Source: Myxococcus sp. CA023
GTDB taxonomy: Bacteria > Myxococcota > Myxococcia > Myxococcales > Myxococcaceae
Direction of reading: 5' to 3'
DNA: 64,000 nucleotides
NCBI RefSeq assembly: GCF_010998615.1
Contig: NZ_JAAEAH010000009.1
Span: 1 to 64,000 of the forward strand
In this document: piece after piece, positions 25,961 through 33,844 of the stretch
How the letters are laid out: every line of letters starts with the position of its first letter
Position numbering within the stretch: the first letter of the stretch is position 1
Made by a program: the position numbers and the translations under genes
Notes under the pieces: generated by a model
What the model saw: the letters and a program-made list of their open reading frames with translations, nothing else
The model's database searches: none
What the model was told of the DNA's origin: nothing

Positions 25961-27511
25961 TCAGCGCCGCGCGGACGCGGTGAGCCAGGCCAGCCGCTCG
26001 GCGGCCTCGCGCGTGCGCGAATCGGTGAGCAGGTCGCTCACGTTCTGCTCGATGCGGTAGGCCCAGTTCGAATCGCTCATGGAGCCGGGCAGGTTGATGC
26101 GGTCCCGGGTGCCGAGCACGTCCTGCCAGGGCAACACGCACAGGTCGCTGTTGGCGTTGAGCGCCGAGGCCAGCATGGCCCGGTGCACGTCCGGGGTGAA
26201 CTCGCGGGTGATGGCCACGCCGTTGAGCTCCGGCCACGAGCGCGCCGCCGCCTGCCGCTCGTGGTCGCCCGCGCCCTCCCACCACTCAGCCACCGTGTCC
26301 GTGTCATGCGTGCCGGTGGTGACCAGGGACACCGCAGGGAACTGGCGCGGGTCGCGGTAGTGGTTGTCGTCGCGCTCCCAGCGCATCACCCGGTAGCCGG
26401 GCAGCTTGAGCTCCGCGAGGATGTGGCGCACGAAGGGCGGAATCACGCCCAGGTCCTCGGCGACGATGCCGGCGCCCTCGGACAGCAGGCGGAAGGTCTT
26501 CTCGCCCAGGCGGCGGTGGCTCTCCTCGTCCGGCGGGATGAAGCGCCCGGTGGGCGTCTGTGCGTCGCGAATCCACTGCCGGAAGTACCCCACCGCGTGG
26601 TCCACCCGGCGCAAGTCGTAGTAGCTGGCCGCCTTCTTCGCGCGCATCTTCAGCCACGCGAAGTCGTCCTTCTCCATGGCCGCCAGGTCGAAGTAGGGCA
26701 GGCCCCAGTCCTGGCCCGTGGCGGAGAAGTCATCCGGAGGCACGCCCAGGCGGGCGTCGCGCCGCAGGATGTCCGGGTGCGCCCACACGTCCGCGCTGTC
26801 CTGACCGATGATGAACGGCTCGTCGCCGCACAGGAGGACGTCCTTGGCGCGGGCCTGCGTCCGCACCTCGTTCCATTGCTGCTCGGCCACCCACTGGAGC
26901 CAGGCGTGGTAGCGCACGCGGCGCTCCAGCTCCCGGGACTTCTGGGCCAGGGCCTCGGGTTGACGCGTGCTCAGCGGCTCCGGCCACTCCCACCACGGGC
27001 GGCGGTCCTCCTGCTCGCTGATGGCGGTGAAGAGCGCGTAGCTCTCCAGCCATTCGCCCTGGGCGTCGCGCCACTGGCGGAAGGCCTTCGCCCGCTCGGA
27101 CTGGGGCGCCCAGTGCTGCGCTTCGAAGACGTCGAAGGCGCGCGCGAAGGCGGTGTCCTTGAGGGGGAAGACCAGGTCGTAGCGCACGCGCGGCGCCGAG
27201 CGCGCCTCGGCCAGTTGGGCGCGCTGCGCGTCGGACAGGGCCGCCTCGCCGCCGGCCGCGGTGAACTCCGGCAGCCGCTGCAGGTCGATGAAGAGGGGAT
27301 TGAGGCCGAAGGCCGAGCGCGTCGCGTAGGGGCTCGAGTCGCCCGGCGCGGTGGGCAGCAGCGGCAGCACCATCAGCATCCGCTGGCGGGCGGCCTTCAT
27401 CCAGGTGAACAGTCCCTCCAGGGCACCGAAGTCACCGATGCCAAAGTCGGTCTGCGAGCGGAGGGAGAAAAGCGGGAGCAAGAGACCGGAGAGCCGGCCG
27501 GGGGTGGACAT
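25961..27511 (-). CDS. malQ: 4-alpha-glucanotransferase (amylomaltase, GH77)
   Basis: A 516-residue cytoplasmic enzyme that transfers alpha-1,4-glucan chains in glycogen and maltodextrin metabolism. The GH77 landmarks are all seen: N-terminal GVLLPLFSLRSQTDFGIGDFG-like entry, the nucleophile Asp in LRRVDHAVGYFRQW (about 350), the acid/base Glu in GIVAEDLGVIPPFV (about 400) and the transition-state Asp in TTGTHDTDTVAEWW (about 440). Length fits the bacterial family. The ATG before STPGRLSG is preferred over a TTG four codons upstream. It stands alone, divergent from the DNA glycosylase. Confidence 0.93.
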   Translation of the reverse strand: MSTPGRLSGLLLPLFSLRSQTDFGIGDFGALEGLFTWMKAARQRMLMVLPLLPTAPGDSSPYATRSAFGLNPLFIDLQRLPEFTAAGGEAALSDAQRAQLAEARSAPRVRYDLVFPLKDTAFARAFDVFEAQHWAPQSERAKAFRQWRDAQGEWLESYALFTAISEQEDRRPWWEWPEPLSTRQPEALAQKSRELERRVRYHAWLQWVAEQQWNEVRTQARAKDVLLCGDEPFIIGQDSADVWAHPDILRRDARLGVPPDDFSATGQDWGLPYFDLAAMEKDDFAWLKMRAKKAASYYDLRRVDHAVGYFRQWIRDAQTPTGRFIPPDEESHRRLGEKTFRLLSEGAGIVAEDLGVIPPFVRHILAELKLPGYRVMRWERDDNHYRDPRQFPAVSLVTTGTHDTDTVAEWWEGAGDHERQAAARSWPELNGVAITREFTPDVHRAMLASALNANSDLCVLPWQDVLGTRDRINLPGSMSDSNWAYRIEQNVSDLLTDSRTREAAERLAWLTASARR

Positions 27512-27618
27512 GGTGCGATGCAATCTGCCCCAGCCCTGCGCCGGTGGGAACTGCGGACGCTCTCCGAGTGTGTCTGGGTTCTTCGCTTTCCGAACGGAAG
27601 GGCCGTTAACATCCAGGC

Positions 27619-28203
27619 GTGAACTGGTTGCCGGAGTCTTTCTACGCCCGTCCCGCGCTGGTGGTCGCCCGGGAGCTGCTCGGCGCCTTGCTGGTGGTGG
27701 AGGAGGGCGGACAGCGCCGGGTGGGCCGCATCGTGGAGACGGAGGCCTATATCGGCGAGCACGACCTGGCGTGCCACGCGGCCAAGGGGCTCACCCCTCG
27801 CACCGAGGTCATGTTCGGACCGGCCGGCGTGGCGTACGTCTATCTGATTTATGGCATGCACCACTGTTTCAACGTGGTGACGGATGCCACGGGGGTGGGC
27901 GCGGCGGTGCTGGTGCGGGCGGTGGAGCCGGTGGAGGGCCTGCCCCCGGGGACGCGCACGGACGGGCCGGGCCGCCTGTGCAAGGCGCTGGGCCTCACCC
28001 GGGCGCACAACCGGCGGGGCCTGTGCACGCCCGCGATGCACCTGCGACCCGGGACGCCTGTTCCCGAGTCAGCCGTGTCCCGGGGGCCTCGGATTGGCGT
28101 GGACTACGCCGGGGCGTGGGCCGCCGAACCCTTCCGGTTGTGGGTCCGGGACAGTCAACATGTCAGCAAGGGGCCGCCACCGGGGCGCCGCAAGCCCGCT
28201 TGA
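27619..28203 (+). CDS. DNA-3-methyladenine glycosylase (AAG/MPG family)
   Basis: A 194-residue monofunctional base-excision repair enzyme that removes alkylated purines such as 3-methyladenine and hypoxanthine. Family landmarks: ARELLGALLVVE near the start, the catalytic Glu in VGRIVETEAYIGEHDLACHA (about residue 40), VMFGPAGVAYVYLIYGMHHC and TDGPGRLCKALGL. GTG start shortly after the divergent malQ. The sigma gene follows 35 nt after its stop, but probably with its own promoter. Confidence 0.92.
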   Translation: MNWLPESFYARPALVVARELLGALLVVEEGGQRRVGRIVETEAYIGEHDLACHAAKGLTPRTEVMFGPAGVAYVYLIYGMHHCFNVVTDATGVGAAVLVRAVEPVEGLPPGTRTDGPGRLCKALGLTRAHNRRGLCTPAMHLRPGTPVPESAVSRGPRIGVDYAGAWAAEPFRLWVRDSQHVSKGPPPGRRKPA

Positions 28204-28238
28204 CGGCGGGCTTTCTGGCTGGTTGGGTGCGCCCCGCC

Positions 28239-28853
28239 ATGTCCGACGAGGCCATCAGGGAGGAGGACCGTCAGCTCCTCTCTCGCGCACAGGATGGAGA
28301 CGTTTCCGCCTTCGAGGCCCTGGTGGATGCCCACCGGGACAAGGTGTATGGCCTGGCGCTCCGGATGACCCGTTCGGAGGCCGACGCGGCCGAAATCACC
28401 CAGGATACCTTCCTGTCCGCCTACCAACACCTGAAGGATTTCCGGGGGGATGCGGCCTTCGGCTCCTGGGTGCACCGCATCGCCGCCAACCATGCGCTCA
28501 TGCGCCTGCGCCACCGCCGCGTGGCCCAGGCAGCCGAGCAGGAGCTCCAGGGCCCGGAGTTCACCGAGCGGGGCTCCCTGGCGGATTATCCCCAGACGGA
28601 TTGGAGCCGGGACGCCGAGGAGAAGGCCCTGGACGCCGAGCTGGGCTCCGCCATCCAGCAAGCCTCGGACCGCCTGCCCGAGGGGTATCGGGAGGTCTTC
28701 CTATTGAAAGACGTGGAGGGCCTCAGTTACGAACAGATTGCAGAGGCGACGGGGGACTCCATCCCCGCCATCAAGAGCCGGTTGCACCGGGCACGGCTCG
28801 CGCTCCGTGAAGCCATCGACGCTTTCTACAACCGGGACAGCCGCGAGTTGTGA
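28239..28853 (+). CDS. ECF-type RNA polymerase sigma factor (RpoE-like)
   Basis: A 204-residue sigma-70 family factor. Region 2 (about residues 20-95) contains VYGLALRMTRSEADAAEITQ, FLSAYQHLKDFRG and FGSWVHRIAANHALMRLR. Region 4 (about 140-195) contains LPEGYREVFLLKDVEGLSY and the helix-turn-helix AEATGDSIPAIKSRLHRARL. No region 3. The next gene is a small zinc protein overlapping its stop, the usual ECF/anti-sigma pairing, and that in turn overlaps rlmN. The stimulus is unknown. A myxobacterial RpoE1-type factor is possible but not proven. Confidence 0.92.
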   Translation: MSDEAIREEDRQLLSRAQDGDVSAFEALVDAHRDKVYGLALRMTRSEADAAEITQDTFLSAYQHLKDFRGDAAFGSWVHRIAANHALMRLRHRRVAQAAEQELQGPEFTERGSLADYPQTDWSRDAEEKALDAELGSAIQQASDRLPEGYREVFLLKDVEGLSYEQIAEATGDSIPAIKSRLHRARLALREAIDAFYNRDSREL

Positions 28854-28918
28854 AACGCGACGAAGCGCTCGGCATCATCGAGAGGAACGAGGGCGCGCCG
28901 CAGCCAGCCGAGGTTCGG

Positions 28919-29158
28919 ATGTACAACTGCAAAGATTCCATCAACCTCCTGCTGCAATTCCTCGACGGAGAGATGTCTCCCGAGGACACACAGCACCTGC
29001 GTGAGCACCTGCGCGGGTGCAGCCCCTGTGTGGACTTCCTGCGCACCTACCGGGCCACGCCCGGGCTATGCAAGAAGGCGCTGGTGGCGAAGATGCCGAA
29101 GGAAGTCTCCGAGAAGCTCACCGAGTTCCTTCGCTCCAAAATCAAGTCCGCCTCGTGA
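28919..29158 (+). CDS. Zinc-finger anti-sigma factor (ZAS/zf-HC2 type)
   Basis: A soluble 79-residue protein (102 if started at the GTG at 28850, which overlaps the sigma stop as GTGA). It has HLREHLRGCSPC, the HxxxCxxC zinc motif of ZAS anti-sigma factors, within a short helical domain beginning YNCKDSINLLLQFLDGEM. No membrane segment, so it would sense a cytoplasmic signal, often thiol oxidation. The ATG at 28919 is preferred because GAGGT precedes it and the zinc domain begins at once; the GTG is a real alternative. It overlaps the rlmN start by 4 nt. Confidence 0.85.
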   Translation: MYNCKDSINLLLQFLDGEMSPEDTQHLREHLRGCSPCVDFLRTYRATPGLCKKALVAKMPKEVSEKLTEFLRSKIKSAS

Positions 29159-30231
29159 ACCTGAAGTCATTGTCGTTGCAGGAGTTGGAGGCCGCGCTCG
29201 CGCCGTTCTCCCCGTCGCCCACCGCCGTCCGCAAGGTGTTCGCGGCCGTCTTCGCCCACGGTGCGCAGTCCGTGGAGGATGTCGCTTCGGCCCGCCAGGT
29301 GCCGCGTCGCGTGGGAGACCACCTGCGTGCCCACGCGGAGATGCCGAAGCTGGCAATCGTCGAGCGCCGCCGCGCGGACGACGGCTTCGTGAAGTACCTC
29401 TTCGACTCGCCGCTGGGCGGACGTATTGAAGCGGTCCGCATCCCCATCTTCGATGAGAAGTACGTCATCTGCGTCTCCAGCCAGGTGGGCTGCGCGCTGG
29501 CGTGCGACTTCTGCATGACGGGGAAGTTGGGCTTCAAAAGGAATCTCCAGACCTGGGAGATATTGGACCAGGTGCTCCAGGTCCGGGAGGAAGCGGACCG
29601 GCCGGTGCGCGGCGTCGTCTTCATGGGGATGGGGGAGCCGCTCCTCAACTACAAGGAGACGCTGCGGGCCGCGGACATCCTGCGGCACCCGGCGGGGTTC
29701 TCCATCGCGGGCGAGGCGATTACCTTCTCCACGGCGGGCCATGTGCCGGCGATCCGCCGCTACGTGCGCGAAGGGCATCCGTACCGGCTGGCCTTCTCCG
29801 TGACGAGCGCCATCGCGGAGAAGCGCGCGAAGGTGCTGCCGATTGAGAAGACGCACCCGCTGCCGGAGCTCATCGCCGCCATCCGCGAGTACAGCGAGGT
29901 GCGGCGTGAGCGGGCGATGATCGCCTATGTCGCCATCAGCGGCTTCAACATGGGCCGCGAGGACGCCGAGGCGCTGAAGGCCGCCTTCGAAGGCATCCGC
30001 ATCAAGGTGGACCTCATCGACGTGACGGACCCCACCGGAAAGTACCTGCCGCCCACGCCCGAGGAGTTGAGCGCGTTCCGCGACCACCTCCAGATTCTCA
30101 AGTCACCGGTGGCGCGGCGGTACTCCGGTGGCAAGGAGATTGGCGCGGCGTGTGGCACGCTGGCGGCCACGCAGTACGGCGGCACGGTGATGCCGCGGCC
30201 CTCCGAGCCGCCTGCGTCCACGACGCCGTGA
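29155..30231 (+). CDS. rlmN: 23S rRNA (adenine2503-C2)-methyltransferase
   Basis: A 358-residue radical SAM enzyme that methylates A2503 of 23S rRNA (and A37 of some tRNAs). The cluster motif CALACDFC gives Cys113, Cys117 and Cys120. VFMGMGEPLLNY binds SAM, and the resolving Cys lies in IGAACGTLAA near the C-terminus. The N-terminal 90 residues form the usual accessory domain. The GTG start overlaps the anti-sigma stop (GTGA), so expression is at least partly tied to the sigma operon. Confidence 0.95.
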   Translation: MNLKSLSLQELEAALAPFSPSPTAVRKVFAAVFAHGAQSVEDVASARQVPRRVGDHLRAHAEMPKLAIVERRRADDGFVKYLFDSPLGGRIEAVRIPIFDEKYVICVSSQVGCALACDFCMTGKLGFKRNLQTWEILDQVLQVREEADRPVRGVVFMGMGEPLLNYKETLRAADILRHPAGFSIAGEAITFSTAGHVPAIRRYVREGHPYRLAFSVTSAIAEKRAKVLPIEKTHPLPELIAAIREYSEVRRERAMIAYVAISGFNMGREDAEALKAAFEGIRIKVDLIDVTDPTGKYLPPTPEELSAFRDHLQILKSPVARRYSGGKEIGAACGTLAATQYGGTVMPRPSEPPASTTP

Positions 30232-30253
30232 CGTGCGCGCGGAGGGCTGAGGC

Positions 30254-30640
30254 CTAGGGCGTGTAGGGGGGACTGCCGCCGCCCTCGTTGTCCCAGCCAT
30301 CCTCCCGGTGACCCGAGCTGTGCCATTCCGCCGCGGGGGGCGCCTGTCGTGCCAGCGGGCTCTTGCTCCAGCTGCCAAAGTCCAGCAACTGGAGGGTGCG
30401 GTCCTCGGCCTGGACGCGGTACGCAATCCACTGGTCGCCCAGGAAGATTTGGTGTGCACCGGGGGAGACGACCGCGAGCTCGCTCGCATGGGGTCGGCGC
30501 ATCCTGGACGGGGAGTAGGCGGCGTCCTCGGCGGCCGCGGCGAGCATGTCCAGCCGCTCCTGGATGGGTTGGCGCTCGGAGAGAGGCAGCTGCTGGTAGG
30601 CTTCCGTGAGCTCAGGGGCGATGGTGACGCGATAGGACAT
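30254..30640 (-). CDS. RelE/ParE-superfamily-like protein with C-terminal tail
   Basis: A 128-residue protein. The first 95 residues follow the RelE/ParE pattern: a beta strand (SYRVTIAPEL), two helices (LTEAYQQLPLSERQPIQERL) and then strands with GAHQIFLGDQWIAYRV and LLDFGSWSK. The last 35 residues are polar and Pro/Gly-rich, unlike typical toxins. No antitoxin gene lies beside it, so it may be a solitary or domesticated member. GAGGT precedes the ATG. Family assignment is moderate; toxicity is not shown. Confidence 0.6.
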   Translation of the reverse strand: MSYRVTIAPELTEAYQQLPLSERQPIQERLDMLAAAAEDAAYSPSRMRRPHASELAVVSPGAHQIFLGDQWIAYRVQAEDRTLQLLDFGSWSKSPLARQAPPAAEWHSSGHREDGWDNEGGGSPPYTP

Positions 30641-30953
30641 GGCGAGAGACCTCGGTGAGGGATGGGCCCGCCATGGATGCGTTCCTCCCGGAAGGTCCAC
30701 GTGATTGAAGGGCGCAATTGAAGGGTAGTCACGGTGGGCGCGCCCTGTCGTGGTCGGGCTGAGCCCCCGTTCGGGGACCTACCGCACGGATGCCGGCATT
30801 CCTTCGGGCGACAGGCCCTGGGGCGGCGGTTCGCGCCGGGCGCGCGCTCCGGTGATGTTCACCGCGGGCGGGGCGGAGTGGATGCCGCTTTCGCATCGGC
30901 GGCGTCCGACTTAAATCCGACGGCGCACGGCTCGCCGGAGGTCGCACGCTCGG
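30641..30953. promoter_or_regulatory. Divergent region with direct repeats
   Basis: Two copies of ATTGAAGGG lie at 30704-30712 and 30717-30725, 13 nt apart, about 65-85 nt upstream of the RelE-like gene and flanked by CGTGA and TCACG. They could be an operator. The rest, towards the DedA gene, shows no clear promoter elements. Confidence 0.4.
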
Positions 30954-31574
30954 ATGGTGGAATACATCGACCAGCTCATCTCGGCCCTGGGGCCACTGGG
31001 CCTGCTGGTGCTGGGGCTGGCGGCGATGCTGGAGTACGTCGTGCCGCCCTTTCCCGGGGACACCATCACCCTGCTGGGGGGCGTGTATGCGGTGCGTGGT
31101 TCGCAGCCGTGGATGCTCGTCTTCCTGGTGGTGACGGTGGGCAGCGTGGTGGGCGCGGCCATCAACTACGCGGTGGGGCACTGGCTGGCGAAGCGCTTCG
31201 ACGCCCACCCCGAGCGCAGCTTCTTCGGCATCACCCATGCGCGGCTGGAACAGGTTCAAGCGCGCATGCGCGTGAATGGGCCGTGGCTGCTGCTGGTGAA
31301 TCGTTTCCTGCCGGGCATCCGGGGCCTCATCTTCGTCGCCGCGGGCGCCTCTCGCATGCCGCGCTTCAACGCGCTGGCGCTGGGCGCGGTGTCCGCCATG
31401 GCACATACCGGGCTGGTGCTGGGGCTGGGCACGGCGGTGGGCGGCAATCTGGAGCGGCTGACGGCGCTCGTCACCCGGTACCAGTACGCGGTGGTGGGAC
31501 TGGTCGTCATTGGTGCCATTGGCGTGGGCATCCGGATGTTGGCCCGGCGCCGTGCCCCCGCGCCGGGGCCTTGA
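30954..31574 (+). CDS. DedA-family (VTT domain) membrane protein
   Basis: A 206-residue inner-membrane protein of the SNARE-associated/DedA family. The entry motif EYVVPPFPGDTITLLGG (about residues 27-43) and the later LVNRFLPGIRGLIFVAAGAS (about 113-132, carrying F-x-P-G-x-R and A-G) are the two family hallmarks. Five to six hydrophobic segments are seen. DedA proteins flip phospholipids, including undecaprenyl phosphate or phosphatidylethanolamine, across membranes. Stands alone. Confidence 0.92.
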   Translation: MVEYIDQLISALGPLGLLVLGLAAMLEYVVPPFPGDTITLLGGVYAVRGSQPWMLVFLVVTVGSVVGAAINYAVGHWLAKRFDAHPERSFFGITHARLEQVQARMRVNGPWLLLVNRFLPGIRGLIFVAAGASRMPRFNALALGAVSAMAHTGLVLGLGTAVGGNLERLTALVTRYQYAVVGLVVIGAIGVGIRMLARRRAPAPGP

Positions 31575-31642
31575 GTTCGTCTCAGGACGGCGCCTTGGTG
31601 TTGCATTGCAGGGGCGCGCGGCCCCGCGCTTGAGTCGCGGAC

Positions 31643-33808
31643 ATGCATCCGCAGGCGCGTTCCTGGAGTCCATTGTTGGTGGCGCTCATGCTCGCCGTGG
31701 GCGGGTGCCAGTCGGGGGACTCCGGGACGGGAGGCTCGCGTCAGGGGTTCCGGCCCCGGGATGCGGTGGTGGACTTCGGCCGTGTGCTGGAGGGGACGCA
31801 GGCGCGCCGCGCGGTGACGGTGCTGGCCACGGGCCGTGTGGGCCTGACGGTGGCGGCATCCGTGGAGGCGCCCTTCGCCGTGGTGGCGTCCGAGGTGAGC
31901 GTATCTGGCGGTGGCGCGACTGAAGTGGAGGTCGTCTTCACCGCGGGGCATGGGCCGTCGGAGGGGATGCTGCTGCTGTCAGGCGCGGGGCTGACGGAGT
32001 CCGTTCGCCTCACGGGCCTGGGCATCCGGCCCACGCCGTGTCCGGAGCGCCCCTGCTTCGACTCCCGCTTCGACGTGGCATCCGGGACGTGCGTGGAAAC
32101 GCCGCTGGAGGAAGGCGCCGCGTGCACGCCGGAGAGCCGCTGTCAGGTGGATGGCCGCTGCCAGGCGAGCGTCTGCGTGGGCCACCCGAGGACGTGTGAT
32201 GACAACAATCCGTGCACGGTGGATGCGTGTTCACCCACGCGGGGGTGTGTGACGTCGCGGGTGGCGTGCCCCGCGCCGGAGAACCCCTGCAAGGTGGGGT
32301 TGTGCGACCGGGATGAGGGCTGCACGGCGGTGGACGCCGACGACTTCAGTCCTTGCGGCCCGGCGGACTGTCAGACGGCGCGTCTGTGCTTCAGCGGCGC
32401 ATGCCGGGAGGTGACGCCACCCGAGGGCTTCGTCTGCGCGCCCGCTACCGCCTGCCAGGGAGAAGGGACGTGCCAGGGCGGCGTGTGTCAGCGGCCGGAC
32501 CCTGTCGAACTCGCGCCGGAGCTCAGCCTGGAGCTGGAAGGCGTGCCGGTGGAGGCGGACGGTGGGACGGTATTGCTCGTCTCGGAGGACGCTCTCTACA
32601 CCTCCGTGTGTGGCGGGGACGCGGGCTGCCAGTTGGTCGCGTACACGCGCTCTGGGCTGCTGCGGTACGCGTCTTCGTATCCGGATGGGGGCGCGCGGAC
32701 GCTGCTGGCCGCGTCGGATGCGGGCGTGGTGGTCCATGCGCCAGAGGGGCTCGAGGCCTATGCGCCGCGCGGCTCCGGTGCGCGCCTATGGCAGGCCTCG
32801 TGGGCGTCGCTAGGGGCGGGCGAGGGCCTGCCGCTGGGAGGAGCCGCCGCGAGCCACATCGCACTCACGCATGAGGAGGACATCCTCGCCTACGTCGCGT
32901 GGCGGGCCGTGCCGGATGCCGGCGGCGTGGATGATGGCGGCACCGCGCCCGAATCCGCGAGGCTCGTCTGGCTGTCGGGTCGCGAGGACGCGGGCACGTT
33001 GCTGGGCGCGTCACAGGTCGAAGCCTGGCGAGGAGAGGCGCGGCTGGGGCTGGACGTGCTGGGGACGGCCTATCTCTACACGGTGGATGGACGGCTGGCG
33101 CGGGTGGAGGTGTCGCCAGGAGTGACAGATGGCGGTGGGGGGACGGAGTTGAAGTTGAGCGCGCTGCGGGATGGCGGTGTTCCGGATGGAGGTGCGTCAC
33201 TGGCCATCGCGGGTGGGCGGCTGCTGGTGGGAGCGCGAGCCTTTGTGCCGGAGGATGGCGGCGTGCCCGTCATGCTCTCCGAAGGGGGCGGTGGAGCCCG
33301 CGTGCGGGTGCCCATCGCGGAGCCGGCGCTGCTGTCCTCGGCTGGACAGCCTGGTCATCTCTTCGCACGGGCATGTGCGCGCACGGACGGCGTTCCCTGC
33401 ACGGCGCGGGAGGAGCGTGTCGTGCTTCGCGCCGTGGACCCGGAGTCCGGACACGTGGTGTGGGAGGTGGATGCGCTTCCGGATGAGGTGGCACCGGGCA
33501 TGGTGTACGAAGCCGCGTTGCTTCAAGGGGGCGCGGTGGGGGTGCTCGCTGACGCCGAACTGCCGGAGGGCCACCAGGCCTGGATACAGTTCTTTGCTCA
33601 AGGCGCCCGAGTCGGCAGTTGCCCGCTTCCCAGTCGCCCGCGGGTGGCGGGTGCCGCGTTCCTGGGGCAGCACCTGTATGTCGTCTTGAACCGCGATGGC
33701 GTGTGGCGACTGGAGTCGTATGGCCTGGGGCGGGACTTCACGACGGAAGACCGCGGCTGGCCGCAGCGCCATGGTGGACCCTCGCGAATGAGAGTCGAAT
33801 CTCCGTGA
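31643..33808 (+). CDS. Large lipoprotein: Ig-like domain, Cys-rich modules and beta-propeller
   Basis: A 721-residue surface or periplasmic lipoprotein. Signal VALMLAVGGC (Cys at 22). Residues 40-130 form an Ig-like domain of the choice-of-anchor D type (VVDFGRVLEGTQARRAVTV). Residues 135-285 are Cys-rich modules with CDDNNPCTVDACSP and CQGEGTCQGGVCQ, typical of myxobacterial adhesin-like proteins. The C-terminal 430 residues are beta-rich with repeated Gly-Gly and DGG loops, probably a PQQ-type propeller. Function unknown; ligand binding is inference. Confidence 0.8.
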   Translation: MHPQARSWSPLLVALMLAVGGCQSGDSGTGGSRQGFRPRDAVVDFGRVLEGTQARRAVTVLATGRVGLTVAASVEAPFAVVASEVSVSGGGATEVEVVFTAGHGPSEGMLLLSGAGLTESVRLTGLGIRPTPCPERPCFDSRFDVASGTCVETPLEEGAACTPESRCQVDGRCQASVCVGHPRTCDDNNPCTVDACSPTRGCVTSRVACPAPENPCKVGLCDRDEGCTAVDADDFSPCGPADCQTARLCFSGACREVTPPEGFVCAPATACQGEGTCQGGVCQRPDPVELAPELSLELEGVPVEADGGTVLLVSEDALYTSVCGGDAGCQLVAYTRSGLLRYASSYPDGGARTLLAASDAGVVVHAPEGLEAYAPRGSGARLWQASWASLGAGEGLPLGGAAASHIALTHEEDILAYVAWRAVPDAGGVDDGGTAPESARLVWLSGREDAGTLLGASQVEAWRGEARLGLDVLGTAYLYTVDGRLARVEVSPGVTDGGGGTELKLSALRDGGVPDGGASLAIAGGRLLVGARAFVPEDGGVPVMLSEGGGGARVRVPIAEPALLSSAGQPGHLFARACARTDGVPCTAREERVVLRAVDPESGHVVWEVDALPDEVAPGMVYEAALLQGGAVGVLADAELPEGHQAWIQFFAQGARVGSCPLPSRPRVAGAAFLGQHLYVVLNRDGVWRLESYGLGRDFTTEDRGWPQRHGGPSRMRVESP

Positions 33809-33844
33809 TGCCGGCGTCGCGCGCCCCCCGTGCCTCGGGCTGTC

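Noticed and set aside
28850-28918. GTG at 28850 as start of the anti-sigma gene
   Set aside because: It gives a tidy 4-nt overlap, but the ATG at 28919 has the better ribosome site and begins at the zinc domain. Kept as an alternative.
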